Part shown: positions 1-11,292 of the stretch, in pieces | Layout: each line of letters starts with the position of its first letter | How positions within the stretch are numbered: the first letter of the stretch is position 1 | Assembly: GCA_015698045.1 (NCBI GenBank) | Contig: BLAL01000009.1 | Location: forward strand, 434,001-498,000 | Direction: 5' to 3' | Source of the DNA: Rhizophagus clarus | Lineage: Eukaryota > Glomeromycota > Glomeromycetes > Glomerales > Glomeraceae | DNA: 64,000 bases | Translations under genes and position numbers: made by a program | Notes under the pieces: generated by a model | Told to the model about the DNA's origin: nothing | The model's database searches: none | The model's input: only the letters and a program-made list of their open reading frames with translations

Positions 1-1351
1 TTACTATTAAGATCTCATATTTAAAATTTTATTCTATAATTTTAATCAGTAACGTGACATTTTTTATTTGGAAATTGGAAAGTATTTACTTAATGCGACA
101 GAATTCTTTCCGATAATTTTTTTCAAATAAACCAGTGATATTAAAACGTATAGAAATAATAGCAGATAGGTCTGTCATTTTAAAAATGTTAGACTACTGT
201 GATCTTTCAATAACAAAATTAGTAAATAAAAATAACTAATCATAAAATCGTGCCAGGTAAATACGGGAATCTATAAACACAGTCAATTTAATATAAATAA
301 TTCCAAACTCCTCGACTTGTTTTTCAGGATATAAATAATATATACATATTCAGTGTTTATCTATTTATTTAAAATTAAATGTAATGGACCTTTCTTAATG
401 AAATTATCGTTTAGTTTATATGTGCTGTATCTTCAGTAATAATGGTACTTGTTTCTCATTTACCTTTGATTATAAATTATCGAGTTTTTTTAACATTAAA
501 CGACGTTTCTCAAAATCGTTCCTTTAATAAATTTGGGAGAAGTTAGGTTTAAAATATCGGAAATGTTTTGAATGTTATGGTAAAATAATTAGTCATAAAT
601 GATTTTTATGCAAATAAATTTCTTCACATTCTATATAATTATGTAATCCGAAATTCGGCATAGATTTATCGCTATAACAATTTACTTGAACCTGGCGATC
701 GTATTAAGTCAAACCGGATTTTAATATGAAATATTCTCAACTCAAGTAAACATAATGTAATCTAAATGGTAGTTTTAAAAAAAAAAATTGGGAATAACTA
801 TTTATAAACGCTTTTTTTGAATTTATCATGACTCATGACAAATTTTTAATTAATTTATAGCAAGACCTTAGATGCCGCTGCTTAAATCTCCATATAAGGA
901 ATGAACTACACGATAATCTTTCAGTTAACTTTACTTCTGATGATTTAAAAATGAATTTTCATTATAAATTAAGTCCTTACATTAAAATGTCATTTAATTT
1001 TTATCGTCATGACATTACACATTTTCCTTTTCTCTATAGAATTCAGCATTGCATCAATACAAGTATCATATTAAACTACATTTCTTATATTTGTTTTTGT
1101 ATTCATGCAAGACATCCAACTCAATACTGACGCTTCCGACCTTTTCTTATCATAAATGTTGAATACTCAAGGCGTAGAAGGTGCAAGGTTAAACACAACA
1201 ATAGATTTGAAAGTATGATTTACAAACATGTATATATTAATCTAAAATTTTATTTCATTAAAAGATTAAGAATTATGAAAATTGTCTAAATCAAATTTAA
1301 AATGAAGAAAATGAATAGTGAATTAACGATTTGTCTATAAATAAAAATGAT
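1..1351. other. AT-rich stretch, no gene seen
   Basis: No long reading frame, RNA gene or repeat is recognisable here. The stretch is AT-rich with stops in all frames. It may hold the 3' flank of the gene fragment that ends at 1352. Confidence 0.5.
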
Positions 1352-1502
1352 TTATTCATCATTGTCTTCATCATCTATAGAAAACCCATTTATGGCCCTC
1401 GATATAATGTTTCCTGTATTTTTCATTATATAAATATGTATGAGTTCTTCTTTGGTTCTGCAAAACGAAACTTGTTTCCTTAAAGAATCAATTACATAAT
1501 CT
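1352..1502 (-). other. possible last exon, gene unknown
   Basis: Read on the minus strand, about 50 codons are open up to a TAA at 1354-1352. The peptide begins DYVIDSLRKQVSF and ends in an acidic tail, SIDDEDNDE. Composition and the acidic end look coding, but there is no ATG at the head, so this would be a terminal exon after an acceptor near 1503. It lies just downstream of the kelch gene on the same strand. It could be an alternative last exon of that gene, a remnant of another gene, or chance. No family was recognised. Confidence 0.25.
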
Positions 1503-1625
1503 TCTTATATTCAAGGAATTAAATTATATAATTTTTAATGAATTAATATCACAAGGCTTTAGTAACCTTTTCTTTTTTTTAATAAATCTAGTTTCTGGAA
1601 CCCATCGTGGTTCAACGCTATGGTG

Positions 1626-3528
1626 CTAATCAATAACATTAGGCCTTCCATCCTCGACAACGTCGTTAGGCCTTCCATCCTCGACAACGTTAGGCCTTCC
1701 ATCATCGACGACATCGTTAGGCCTTCCATCCTCGACAACGTCGTTAGGCCTTCCATCATCGACAACGTCGTTAGGCCTTCCATCATCGACAACGTCGTTA
1801 GGCCTTCCATCATCGACAACGTCGTTAGGCCTTCCATCATCGACAACGTCGTTAGGCCTTCCATCATCGACAACGTCGTTAGGCCTTCCATCATCGACAA
1901 TGTCGTTAGGCCTTCCATCATCGACGACGTCGTTAGGCCTTCCATCCTCGATAACGTTAAGCCTTCTATCCTCCTCACTAATAGTACCTTGATTATGACG
2001 CGAAGAATGATCATCGGGATTTGGCCTTTCAAACTTTTCACCAGATTTTGACTTACGCACCCATTTATAAATTAAAAATGCTCCAATTATAACTACAACT
2101 GTCACTATAACTCCAATAACCGCTGCAGCTATAACTCTCTTCTCATTGGATTGATGACTATTGTCGGCATGTGGTTCAAATTGAAATGAATTAACCCAGG
2201 TAAAATTTCTTATATCCATTAAATAAATATTAGAATTTGTTTCCGATGGTTCAGCATTCGGTTGAGTAATATTACCTATGAGATTCAATTTATCATCATC
2301 ATTATTATTCAATAATTTATCAGCTCTGAATTATAAAGATAAATAAATATATTACCAAAAGCTACAATCATATAATTTCCAACAAGATTAGCTGTATGTC
2401 CTTTAAGTGATGGGAATGTGCCAATACTTGAAGTTATTGTCGGGGTAGTCCACTCAAATGGCTCCGTTTCTGTATTTAAAACGATTATGTCTGGAGATAC
2501 TTTAGCACTAAAAATTTCATTCGCAATTTTAGAACCTCCAAAAACGATAATTTTATTATTTGGAGCTTAAATATTTAAATATAAAATTTGGTAATTAGCT
2601 AATTTGGTAAATATTTTTCTTTTTTAATGGCTCCATCATAAAATATTTTTTACCTAATACTGCTGTATGAGCCGAACGATTGTCAATCATTTGATTCGGT
2701 AATTTTGCTGTCTTTTTATTTTATTTATTTATTTATTTATTCATTTTTTTTTTTATTACAAAAATTAAAATAATATATCATAAATAATAATAATTTATAT
2801 TACATACCTTTATCGTCCATGTTGAAGATTTTGTATCGTAAAGAACAATTTTAGAAATATCCACGATCTGATCGAGATCTTCATGACCTCCAATATAAAC
2901 GATAATACCATTCGTTAATAATGTTGCAGAATATGAAGCTCGTATAATAGATGAAGAACTAATTGACCATAATGAATCAATAGTATTAAAGATAATCAAA
3001 TCATCAAAAAATTGTGATGTTGATGAACCGACAAGTAAATCAGCAACTCCTCCATAAATATAAATTTTTCCAGAATCATCAATAACGCCATTTATTTTCC
3101 TTCTCCTTTTTGGTGTAACACCATTAATAGACGGTACGTTCCATCTTGATGTATTAACATTAAATTTATATACAAATGATGTAAATGAGTCTCGTTGTGT
3201 AATTATATCGATCATAACTCCTCCAAATAAATAAATATCTAAACTATTATTCACATTATTCGATGCAACAGTTGCGAAATAACTTCCAAATGGAATAGAA
3301 GCTGTTGATGTAAGATCAACCCAAGGCGGATTTGCTACATCAAACGATTGAGATAAATTAAGATAAAATACTTCATTTGATATCGAACCATTTCCATATT
3401 GTCCGCCAAGAAAATAAAGGTTATTCCCAACAAATACAGATGAATGAGTCAATCGTCCAATAGGAGTGTATGATTCAACCTCAAAAAATACTAAAATTAA
3501 AATAAAATAAGAATAAAAATAGTAAGAC

Positions 3529-3530
<2 letters not shown>
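1626..3530 (-). CDS. kelch-repeat single-pass membrane protein with repeat tail
   Basis: Four exons (3530-2808, 2711-2654, 2565-2356, 2323-1626) join in phase to give 562 residues. An N-terminal hydrophobic stretch, starting MSYYFYSYFILILVFF, looks like a signal peptide. Kelch-type repeats follow, with recurring motifs such as YFLGGQ, IYLFGG, IYIYGG, VYIGGH and VFGGS, so a beta-propeller outside the cell is expected. A single membrane helix (about AAAVIGVIVTVVVIIGAFLI) is followed by a basic KWVRKSK stop-transfer and a cytoplasmic tail of twelve nine-residue DDGRPNDVV-like units. Kelch propellers bind proteins or sugars; the ligand is unknown. Similar kelch-plus-anchor proteins are numerous in arbuscular mycorrhizal fungi. 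The T/A homopolymer palindrome begins right at the start codon. Confidence 0.85.
1629..1949 (-). repeat. 27-bp coding tandem repeat (12 units)
   Basis: Twelve tandem units of 27 bp, one shortened to 24 bp, encode DDGRPNDVV with E/D and V/I swaps. The last unit changes to EDGRPNVID just before the stop. Because the period is a multiple of three and no unit contains a stop in at least three frames, the block stays open in one other minus-strand frame and in one plus-strand frame. The units are nearly identical at the DNA level, which points to recent expansion or homogenisation. Confidence 0.95.
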
Positions 3531-3569
<39 letters not shown>

Positions 3570-3570
3570 A
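3531..3570. repeat. T-run/A-run palindrome
   Basis: About 20 T directly followed by 21 A, a perfect homopolymer palindrome. It touches the ATG of the kelch gene, so on that gene's strand it lies in the 5' leader or core promoter. Run lengths may be affected by sequencing error. Confidence 0.9.
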
Positions 3571-4180
3571 TTGAAAAACTTTGTTCACAGAAAAACTCTT
3601 TATCCTCTTTATAGATATGTTTTACACCTCTGTGTAATAAATAATAATAGTCCTAATCTCATAATGTGTAAAATAGAGGATTGTTTGGTAAATTAATATA
3701 TTTACCTTTTTAGGATACTATTGACTAGACGCAGTTCGCAGACGCAGAAAATTCGTTAAATGAAAAATGTACAGTGATAAATAAAGTTTAGAACCAGTTG
3801 CGATAAAATCGGGTTTAACCCGGTTATAGTTTAAACCCGAATATCAAATTTCGTGAATTTACGTAATAATTTTAGTAAAACAAACTGGCCTAAATTAATG
3901 GTGATCTCTAGTGATAAAAAAAAAAAAATAAAAGTAAGCTAGTGAAAAACATCACTACGTCCGATACGAAATCGGTTAATATTTGTTGTTTTGATAATTG
4001 AAATAATCTTTAATGATGATTAACTTGTAGAGACCCGTACTGCTTTGGTCCTATAGGAATGCGGACTCTCTTGTTCATGATATCCATGATAAGGACTTTT
4101 TTTTTTTGTTAATTATTCAAGGTAAATTTTGTCAAATATTCAGAATTTGCTTCGATTTCATTTACAAGAAATTTGATTTT
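3571..4180. other. intergenic, no gene seen
   Basis: No reading frame of note. A short GTTTAAACC-containing inverted motif lies near 3800-3845. The stretch is the upstream region of the kelch gene and the 3' flank of the first decayed F-box gene. Confidence 0.5.
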
Positions 4181-4469
4181 TAATCCTACGGTATATATAT
4201 ATTCATCCTGCGGTATATGTATAAATTCAAATAGCACTTGAAGCCGTTAGAATAGCAGGGTATAAAGAAAATTTTTGAATAATAATGAAAGAGGTCTAGT
4301 ATTTATTTCTGATTCACTACAACAAATATTAGGTAAGAATTCAATATCATCATAACTACAATAACCTCGTATTAAACTTGTTGATAATAATTATCCTAGT
4401 AATATTTAATTTTATTCCAATCAAAATACCGACAATTATAATAGCCATCAAATTCCATCAATTCACTTT

Positions 4470-5660
4470 ATAAACATCTTTAGTTGAGTTAATTGGGTAA
4501 CGAATATAATAAACGGATATCGATGTTTGATGTTTTTCTTTCCATTTTTTTAAGAAAATTTTTATACTCCCCATTAAAATATCAAACCCATCTAATTTTA
4601 AAGAATTTAAACTTGAAGTGGCGTATAAAACCAAGAATTATCAGTAAAATATATATTTTCTATAACTAATCTTTCTAATTGAGAACATGTTAATAATAAA
4701 TTTTCTAATTCACTACTGATAAAACAAATCAATTGATTTTAGATTTGGACAATATTCAGTAATAGATTGAATAAACATTAATTTATTATCAATTTGGATA
4801 TAACTGTTAATTCTAATATCTTGTAAATTTCCTTTTGTTGTTGTTTTAATAATCATTATTGCTTCATCGAGATAATCTCCATATAAATCAAGATACTCAA
4901 GATTTGGTAAATTGGCCTTTTGTAAACCATTGCCTATAATTTCTCCATCAATTTTTAAATATTTCAAATTAACAAATTTGGCAAAATTGAACAACAAAAT
5001 CTAACCTGGCCAAGCTAGATGAATTAAAACGATTGAGCATGTTCTGTTAAAGCTTCTCCTATTCCCTTACATGGAATCTTATATTTTTCATCAAAGTGAC
5101 TATTGATTTGAAATATTGTAAATTCCTTTGTACTTTGTAATTTAATTAAAGAAATTAATTAAGGATAATTATGACCACAAAGTTTGATATATAAATATCT
5201 AATATTATGACAAATTTGTGCCAATCTATCAAGGTTAATGTAGTAATAATTGAAAAACATTTTTGTGATCCTGAAATAACATAAAATTTTTGATCAACTT
5301 TAAAAAGGAACAAATATTAAAAATTTTTTAATATTAGGTGAATAATTAATAATCATTTTAAAGTATAATATACTCCTAAACTTTTATTCAACTATATTAG
5401 TTTTCTTAAAATTTTAAAGGACTGGAGAAGTAGCACATGATTATCATAAATTAATACCAGAAATCTTTAAAATGAACCCTAGATTCAGGTGGCAAAAATG
5501 AGATTATAGTTCTATGTAAATAAGATAATCTTATTCGTTTCTTATCATAATTTTCTTTTTCATTCTTAAAAAATTTCCAAGGATTTTTCCAAAGAATTGT
5601 CACAACCGTTTCACACCAAAGTCTATTAATCAAAAGACAATCGTGTGTGAGTTTTGACAT
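4470..5660 (-). pseudogene. decayed F-box/LRR gene, copy 1
   Basis: The head (5660-5451) reads MSKLTHDCLLINRLWCETVV and on to KNPWKF, which matches the F-box start typical of glomeromycotan F-box proteins. The central part of the F-box helix between MSKL and the CLLINRLW segment is missing. Further down, 4997-4713 encodes leucine-rich repeat-like text (NLPNLEYLDLYG, YCPNLKSIDLFY). Between these pieces the frame is broken several times. Intact relatives would be about 450-550 residues, acting as SCF ubiquitin-ligase substrate adaptors. The copy shares order and flanks with the next pseudogene, so the two are a tandem duplicate. Confidence 0.75.
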
Positions 5661-5979
5661 TTTCTTCTTTTTTTTTTTTCTAAGATAAAGGGGAAAAAAT
5701 TTTTACTTTTTGTGAATCGTATTAATAATTTGTGTGATACATATCGCAATTTAATGTATTAATTTAAATAATCTTAAAAATATTCCAATTTTTGTAAAAC
5801 AAACAAATATTAATGTTCAATTCAGAATTGATAATTATATTCCTACAGTATAGTTATACATAAAGTAGTGTATAAAAATATCATATATTTTTTTTCTACC
5901 TAAAAAGCCTTAAAAGCCTAGAGTATGACTTTATTTGAATAATGAAGAGGTTCAATATTTATTTATGATTCACTATTAA

Positions 5980-7125
5980 ATAGAAATATGAAAAAAAATA
6001 CACAACAACCGAACTTTACAAACTTCTTTAGATGAGTAAACAGATATTGATGTTAAACTTGAAGGAGTGTATATTACCAATATATCTAATAATTTGTCAT
6101 AAGAATTACCAGTAAAATCCATATCTCCTATAATTAATTTTTCTAAATTCTAATTGAGAATATTTTTCTAATTCTCCGATCGAGCAATCATTCTTCTGAT
6201 AAAACAATAATAAGTAATAGATTGAATAAACATTAACAATCTCTTGTAAGTTTCCTTTTGTTGTTTTAATAATTAAGGGTTGCTTCGCGAAGACAATTTC
6301 CATATAAATAAAGATACTTAAGATTTGGTAAATTTGTCAAAAATTGAACAAAATTTAACTGGCCAAGCTAGTTGATTAAAATAATGGATTGTGCATGCTT
6401 TGTTAAAGCTTCTCCTATTCCCTTACATAGAATTTTTTTGGATTAGACCATTGAAATTACATTTGAAATATTGTAAATTCCTTTATACTCTAATAAAAGA
6501 AATTAATCCAGTATTATCATAACTACAAAATTGATTCTGATATTATGACAAATTTGCGCCAACTTATCAAGTCCATGGCACTTTAATGTAGTAATATTTG
6601 TCAACTAAAGGATCAAATATTAAATCTTTTTAATATTGGGTGAATAATCAATAATCATTTGGTATTAATGTATAATATTTATCATCTTGATACGTTACAT
6701 CTTTAGTCATAGTCCTATTATTAGAGTTTAAGGAACTAATATTTGAATAAAAGGTTTAGAAATATTTGTAGACCTATTTGGTAAAAGAATCTAGATTCAG
6801 ATGGCAGAAATGATATTATAGTTTTATGCAGCAATGTGCATTTTATGCTTCCAATGATATAAAATTCGATTGGAAGCTTCCAATCCAAATGAATTTATTA
6901 GGGAATTATACTTCCAAACCTTCCAAAAGTGCTTCCAAGGTGCTTCCAATCTTCCAAGTGCACATCACTAATTTTATGTAAATAAGACAATCTTATTTGT
7001 TTCCCGATACAAATTTCCAAGGATTTTTCCAAAGAATTGGAACAACCGTTTCACACCAAAGTATATTAATGTATATAATGGCAATGGCTTGACGTCATCT
7101 AATTTTTCAAAAAATTATATAAGTT
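5980..7125 (-). pseudogene. decayed F-box/LRR gene, copy 2
   Basis: Colinear with the copy at 4470-5660. Shared landmarks include the GGATTTTTCCAAAGAATTG block (5581, 7020), the CTTCTCCTATTCCCTTACAT block (5055, 6410) and the 3' flank with GTATTTATTTMTGATTCACTA-type sequence (about 4300, 5955). It is more decayed than copy 1, and no exon-length open frame survives except a 65-codon scrap at 6303-6106. A 142-bp MITE-like insert interrupts it at 6829-6970. Confidence 0.7.
6829..6970. mobile_element. hAT-like non-autonomous element (MITE), 142 bp
   Basis: Comparing the two F-box pseudogenes reveals a clean insert present only in copy 2. It begins CAGCAATGTGCA and ends with the inverse of TAGTGATGTGCA, giving 12-bp imperfect terminal inverted repeats whose three differences are all transitions. 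The flanks are GTTTTATG (6821-6828) and ATTTTATG (6971-6978), an 8-bp target-site duplication with one change. Eight-base duplications and CAG-type ends are characteristic of the hAT superfamily. The inside is built mostly from CTTCCAA/TTGGAAG motifs and has no coding capacity. Confidence 0.8.
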
Positions 7126-7139
7126 TTGACACTTTTTTT

Positions 7140-8322
7140 TTTCTTTTGCTTTTAAAAAAAGTGAAAGGCGAAAATATTTCTTTTTTTGTGTGTGACCAAT
7201 TTAACGGATTATCATGGTTACATAATATTGAATCAATATTATGATAATGGAGAAGGCAAAGAGAGAGTAATAAGACGGTTGTAATTAAAATTATAATTAT
7301 TAAAATATAATATTAAAATTTTGCACAATTATAAATAATTTAGAGAAACGCGTGTTTATTACCGTAAACACGTTATCGCAAAATTTTTGTTGATTTGACT
7401 TGCATTATGATTTATGATTATCTTATAAAATAATAACAGATAATAAATTACGAATTCACCGCATATCATTAGAAAAGAGTTGTCCTCTGTTTTCTATAAC
7501 GATTTTCCTATATCTGAACGAATATTGGTGTTAAGCAACATATATACTTACATACAGTATATTTTTCCTTGATCCGTTATATAAATTGATATATAAATTG
7601 AAACTTATAATCTCAACAACATTCTAATTTATATCCATTCAAAATTTTTGCGGTTTCCAATAACAATAATCGAAGAACTGATCCAATTTAGCAATACATT
7701 TTAAAGAATTTACGTTCATTCCCCTCGTCTTTTGGTAAAATCACAAAAAGAAGGCACATTCTATCTCGAAGAATTAATATTAAATAGTGATCTTTTTTAT
7801 ATTTACATCGGGTTTAATATTATCAACACGTAATTACTTTTGAAATGGACTTGAACCAGAGTGAATTTAAGAAAAAACAATTAAAATAGTCTCAAATATC
7901 AACTCGAAAATTGAATTAACAGAGAGGATAAAAAAAAAAAATGGTTATAAATAAAATGAATGAAACAATAGTGGAATGGTTTAAAATATTTTCGGGTTAT
8001 GACTCTTTATGTCTAATTATAACGTCGGTAGATGAATAAAGATTTTACATGAAATTTATTTTTTTAAAAAAAAACATTAAGATTTTGTATTAATGGTCAC
8101 AAAAAAAAAATTATGATATCTAATGATAGACGCGTACACAATGATTATAAAAAGTAAATACGCGTAGACTCCGAATAATCTATTGTATTCATTGTAATCA
8201 ATCTAACCACGTCATTTCTTTTATATATATATAAGTACGCTTTTTATTTAACTTAACTATCAAAAAGCTTCTCTAACTCTAAAAAACATTCTTTACTTAC
8301 TATCTAACTTTTTCTAAAAAAG
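7140..8322. other. intergenic region upstream of the WOPR gene
   Basis: About 1.2 kb without a recognisable gene. Long, regulator-rich upstream regions are usual for WOPR master regulators. The proximal part holds the candidate promoter motifs listed separately. Confidence 0.5.
8130..8234 (+). promoter_or_regulatory. candidate promoter of the WOPR gene
   Basis: Two ACGCGT boxes lie exactly 30 bp apart (8130-8135 and 8160-8165), followed by a TATA-like TATATATATAAG at about 8223-8234, some 90 bp before the ATG at 8323. ACGCGT is the MluI cell-cycle box bound by MBF in yeasts; use here is inferred only. Confidence 0.4.
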
Positions 8323-9807
8323 ATGGAAACCTTTCACGGTAAATTAATTTAATTAAATTAATATATTGATCTAACATAAAGCTAAGTCATTTTTATCTTT
8401 TTTTTAAACTTACGCGATTAAATAAATTAGGGAGGATTACAACCACGAAAGATGCTTTAATTATTTTCGGTAAAGAACTAGAAACTTATATATATATATT
8501 ACATCTCAAAAAAAATTTAGCTCTTACTTTTTATAATAAATATCAGAGGCATGTCGCCAAGGAGTGCTGTGCAGAACTACGCGTCGCATGGTAGAAGATG
8601 AGAAGAAAGTTTTAAGGGCTGGATCCGTGTAAATAAAATCGCTATTACACCATTGCCATCATCAATGAGGGAAAATAAATCAATCGTATTTGTATTATTT
8701 AAATCTTAGATACGTGTACGATGAAGCTGAATCGGGAATCAAAAGATGGACTGATGGAAAGTAAGTAAAAAACGTATTTTTTTTTTACCACACTTATAAA
8801 AAAAAAAAAAAATTTTTTTTGTAAGTTCATTATGCAGAATATCTAAGAGTATTTTTTTTTTTTTTCTCGCGGTGATACAGAACTTGGTCCCCCAGCAAAA
8901 TAGCTGGTGATTTCCTTGTTTATCAAGAGCTCGAAATGAGATTTCCTTTTGTGAAAAGTTACGATAAACTTGATAAAAAAACTAAGCAACGAATCAAGGA
9001 TGAAGATTTAAAAGTTCAAGTTTCTGCCAAAGGCACATTTATTCATCGTAAGATTGGTTTGAGCAAAAAAACCTTAACGATAAAGTTGAATGATAGTTTG
9101 CAACATATGATTATCTATGAAGATAAAGAAGGTTCGACTCATCTATTTGTATTTATTGTTGGTTGTTAATTACTGCGAATACTTATTATTAAACTGATTC
9201 GGTTATTAATATAGGCGCTCATAACCTCTATCCACCTTGTGCTTATCTTCAATTGTTGAAAATTGAACCAGGTGTTGACTTAACTCAAAATGTGGCTCTG
9301 CGTCGTAAACATAAAGTCGTTACTACTGATGACAGATCTACTCCAAATTCAAATAAAGTTAGAGAGAGTAGAGACGTTGATATTTTGTTTCCTATTGCTA
9401 TAAAAAATGAGTGTGATGAAAAGCCTGTAGATCATTCAACTTTATTCGCCATTCCTCCCATAAGATCGGTTTCTTTAACTCAAACTTTACCGGGTATCAC
9501 GGAAGCCTTATATTATTCTCCCATGCCAACATTACAGGAATCTTCCAAAGTTGATGTACCTGAAGCGAAATTATTTAATGTAGTTAACTTGTCACAAGAA
9601 CAAATCTTAACCGATGAAAAACAGTACGAATCTGTTCAATTAGTAGTCGATGGTATCAATATTTTGCAGAACAACGGTTGTTCCTTGCCAATAAATATTC
9701 TTCCAGCTTATGCCGCCGTTACTGTGAGAGATACCGCTGTTCCTAATACGGCTGTTGAAGCAGTAAATTCGGAATACTTCGGTTTGGTTGATTTTTCTCG
9801 TTTGTGA
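8323..9807 (+). CDS. Gti1/Pac2 (WOPR) family transcription regulator
   Basis: Six exons (8323-8338, 8431-8469, 8547-8628, 8710-8760, 8881-9131, 9215-9807) join in phase to 343 residues. The N-terminal WOPR DNA-binding region is clear: METFHGRITTKDALIIF, then EACRQGVLCRTTRRM, the RAGSVYVYDEAESGIKRW segment, TDGKTWSPSKIAGDFLVY and YQELE. The second WOPR half continues through KGTFIHRKIGLSKKTLTI to the PPCAYLQLL segment. The C-terminal 180 residues are low-complexity and unlike known domains. WOPR proteins (Wor1, Ryp1, Pac2, Gti1) bind promoters and switch morphology, conidiation or host-growth programs. The first exon is only 16 bp. The exon 5 donor (G|GTTCGA) is weak but is required by the homology. 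Confidence 0.9.
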
Positions 9808-10550
9808 GTTATAGGTGGGATTAGAAAAATTACGTTGGAAGGAAATTATTTTTATGTCCAATTTCTTTAACTCTCTGTATGTAATATCCATGTAATCTAC
9901 TGTTAATATATTTGTATTAATAATAATAATTTATTTCTATATATACAGTATACTCTATATGTACTGTACATATAAGCTTAATATGGTTTCGTGATTAGCT
10001 ATTATCTTTTGCATAATTGACAAGCAGTCCTTCGATTAAAGTTAATGAACAAAAATATATTACTTTTATACATATATATATATTTAAAGTACGATATACT
10101 TTTTAAGCACGAAAAGGCATACACGCTTTATCTTTAACACTATCAATTCTAAGAAAAAGTTAAATTTATAATATACTGTAGATAAATTCTTTTATCTCTT
10201 TGCAAATACATCATAATATTCTTATCTAATAAAAATAATAAAAAAAATGACCGCAGAATTTTTGCTTGACATTCATCAACAACTCACATGACTATCTAGC
10301 ATAATCAACACCCCTCGGTATAATGTCCAATTCTACGTAAATAATAAATAATAAAAATGAGATTTTTTTCACCACTTGATAGATTCGTAGAATTTTTTTT
10401 TTTAAGAAAAAAAAACTCTACGATCTCAAGAATCCAAACAACTATTGTCATCTCATAAAAAGCTTTAAATTTCACCCAGTTAACGTCTTGATGCAAAACC
10501 CTTTATCATACGAAAAAGAAGAAACTATAGAAGTGGCTACGTCTATAAAT
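9808..10550. other. intergenic, with a hairpin
   Basis: No gene seen. A palindrome at 10381-10426 has arms AGATTCGTAGA and its near-inverse enclosing a T-run, AAG and an A-run. The same T-run/AAG/A-run core recurs near 42860. Confidence 0.5.
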
Positions 10551-11274
10551 ATGGATAGGCTAACACAACTTCAAGATGCAATAGATGAGGTCTGATTTCT
10601 TCTTTAAGTTTATATACGATTTAATACTTTAATTAATATAAATTCCCATTTTATAGATGGCTAGAATGTTTGCTAATAGTGTAGAATTTCTTAATAGAGG
10701 TAAGTTTTAGAAAATAATTAATGGTTTTCAAATTGTGGCTTTCGCGATAATTAAGTTTATTATGTTTCCCGATATAGTTCAAGTCGGCCAGGATCAAGTA
10801 AAACTTAAAGGTAAGAATTATTTATTGTTCGTTTATTTACATACGTATTTTTTTTATTAAAAAAAAAAAAAAAAAAATCAAAAGAATTAAAAGAAATCTT
10901 TTTATTTTAGAGAGTCAGCAAGAAATTGTGCAAGATGTTGTTAAAAAAGCAAAACAAATAGAAATATTAATAGATAATTTGCCGGGATTACGGAATACAG
11001 AACAAGAACAATTCGATATGATAAAAGAACTAAACAAAGAAATGCATGAAGCTAATTTAGAATATCTAAAAGCTGTTGAAGATGCAGGTAGATAATTTAT
11101 TTATTTATTTTTTTCTTTTTTTTAAAAAAAAAAAAATTCTATAATTATATTTGATTAGATATATTCAAATCTAAAAATTTTTAATTTCTAAAAGAGTCTT
11201 TAAGAAAACAAATAGTGGAAACAATAGGAATTCTTTGTAGAGACCAAAGTACAGCATATAATTCAGAGGAATAA
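10551..11274 (+). CDS. MED21: Mediator complex subunit 21 (Med21/Srb7)
   Basis: Five exons (10551-10589, 10657-10699, 10778-10810, 10911-11087, 11195-11274) give 123 residues, the usual Med21 length. The start MDRLTQLQDAIDEMARMF is the hallmark of the family. The rest (VKKAKQIEILIDNLPGL, then an acidic/basic helix) matches the conserved ISNLP-type segment and C-terminal coiled coil. Med21 pairs with Med7 in the middle module hinge of Mediator, which links activators to RNA polymerase II in the nucleus. The stop lies only 18 bp from the stop of the convergent transporter gene. Confidence 0.93.
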
Positions 11275-11292
11275 GAACTTGTTATAAATAAG

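Noticed and set aside
1559-2051. Two further long frames across the 27-bp repeat (MMEGLTTLS-type and RPSIIDNVV-type peptides)
   Set aside because: They exist only because the repeat unit lacks stops in these frames. The DDGRPNDVV frame continues in phase from the kelch and membrane exons.
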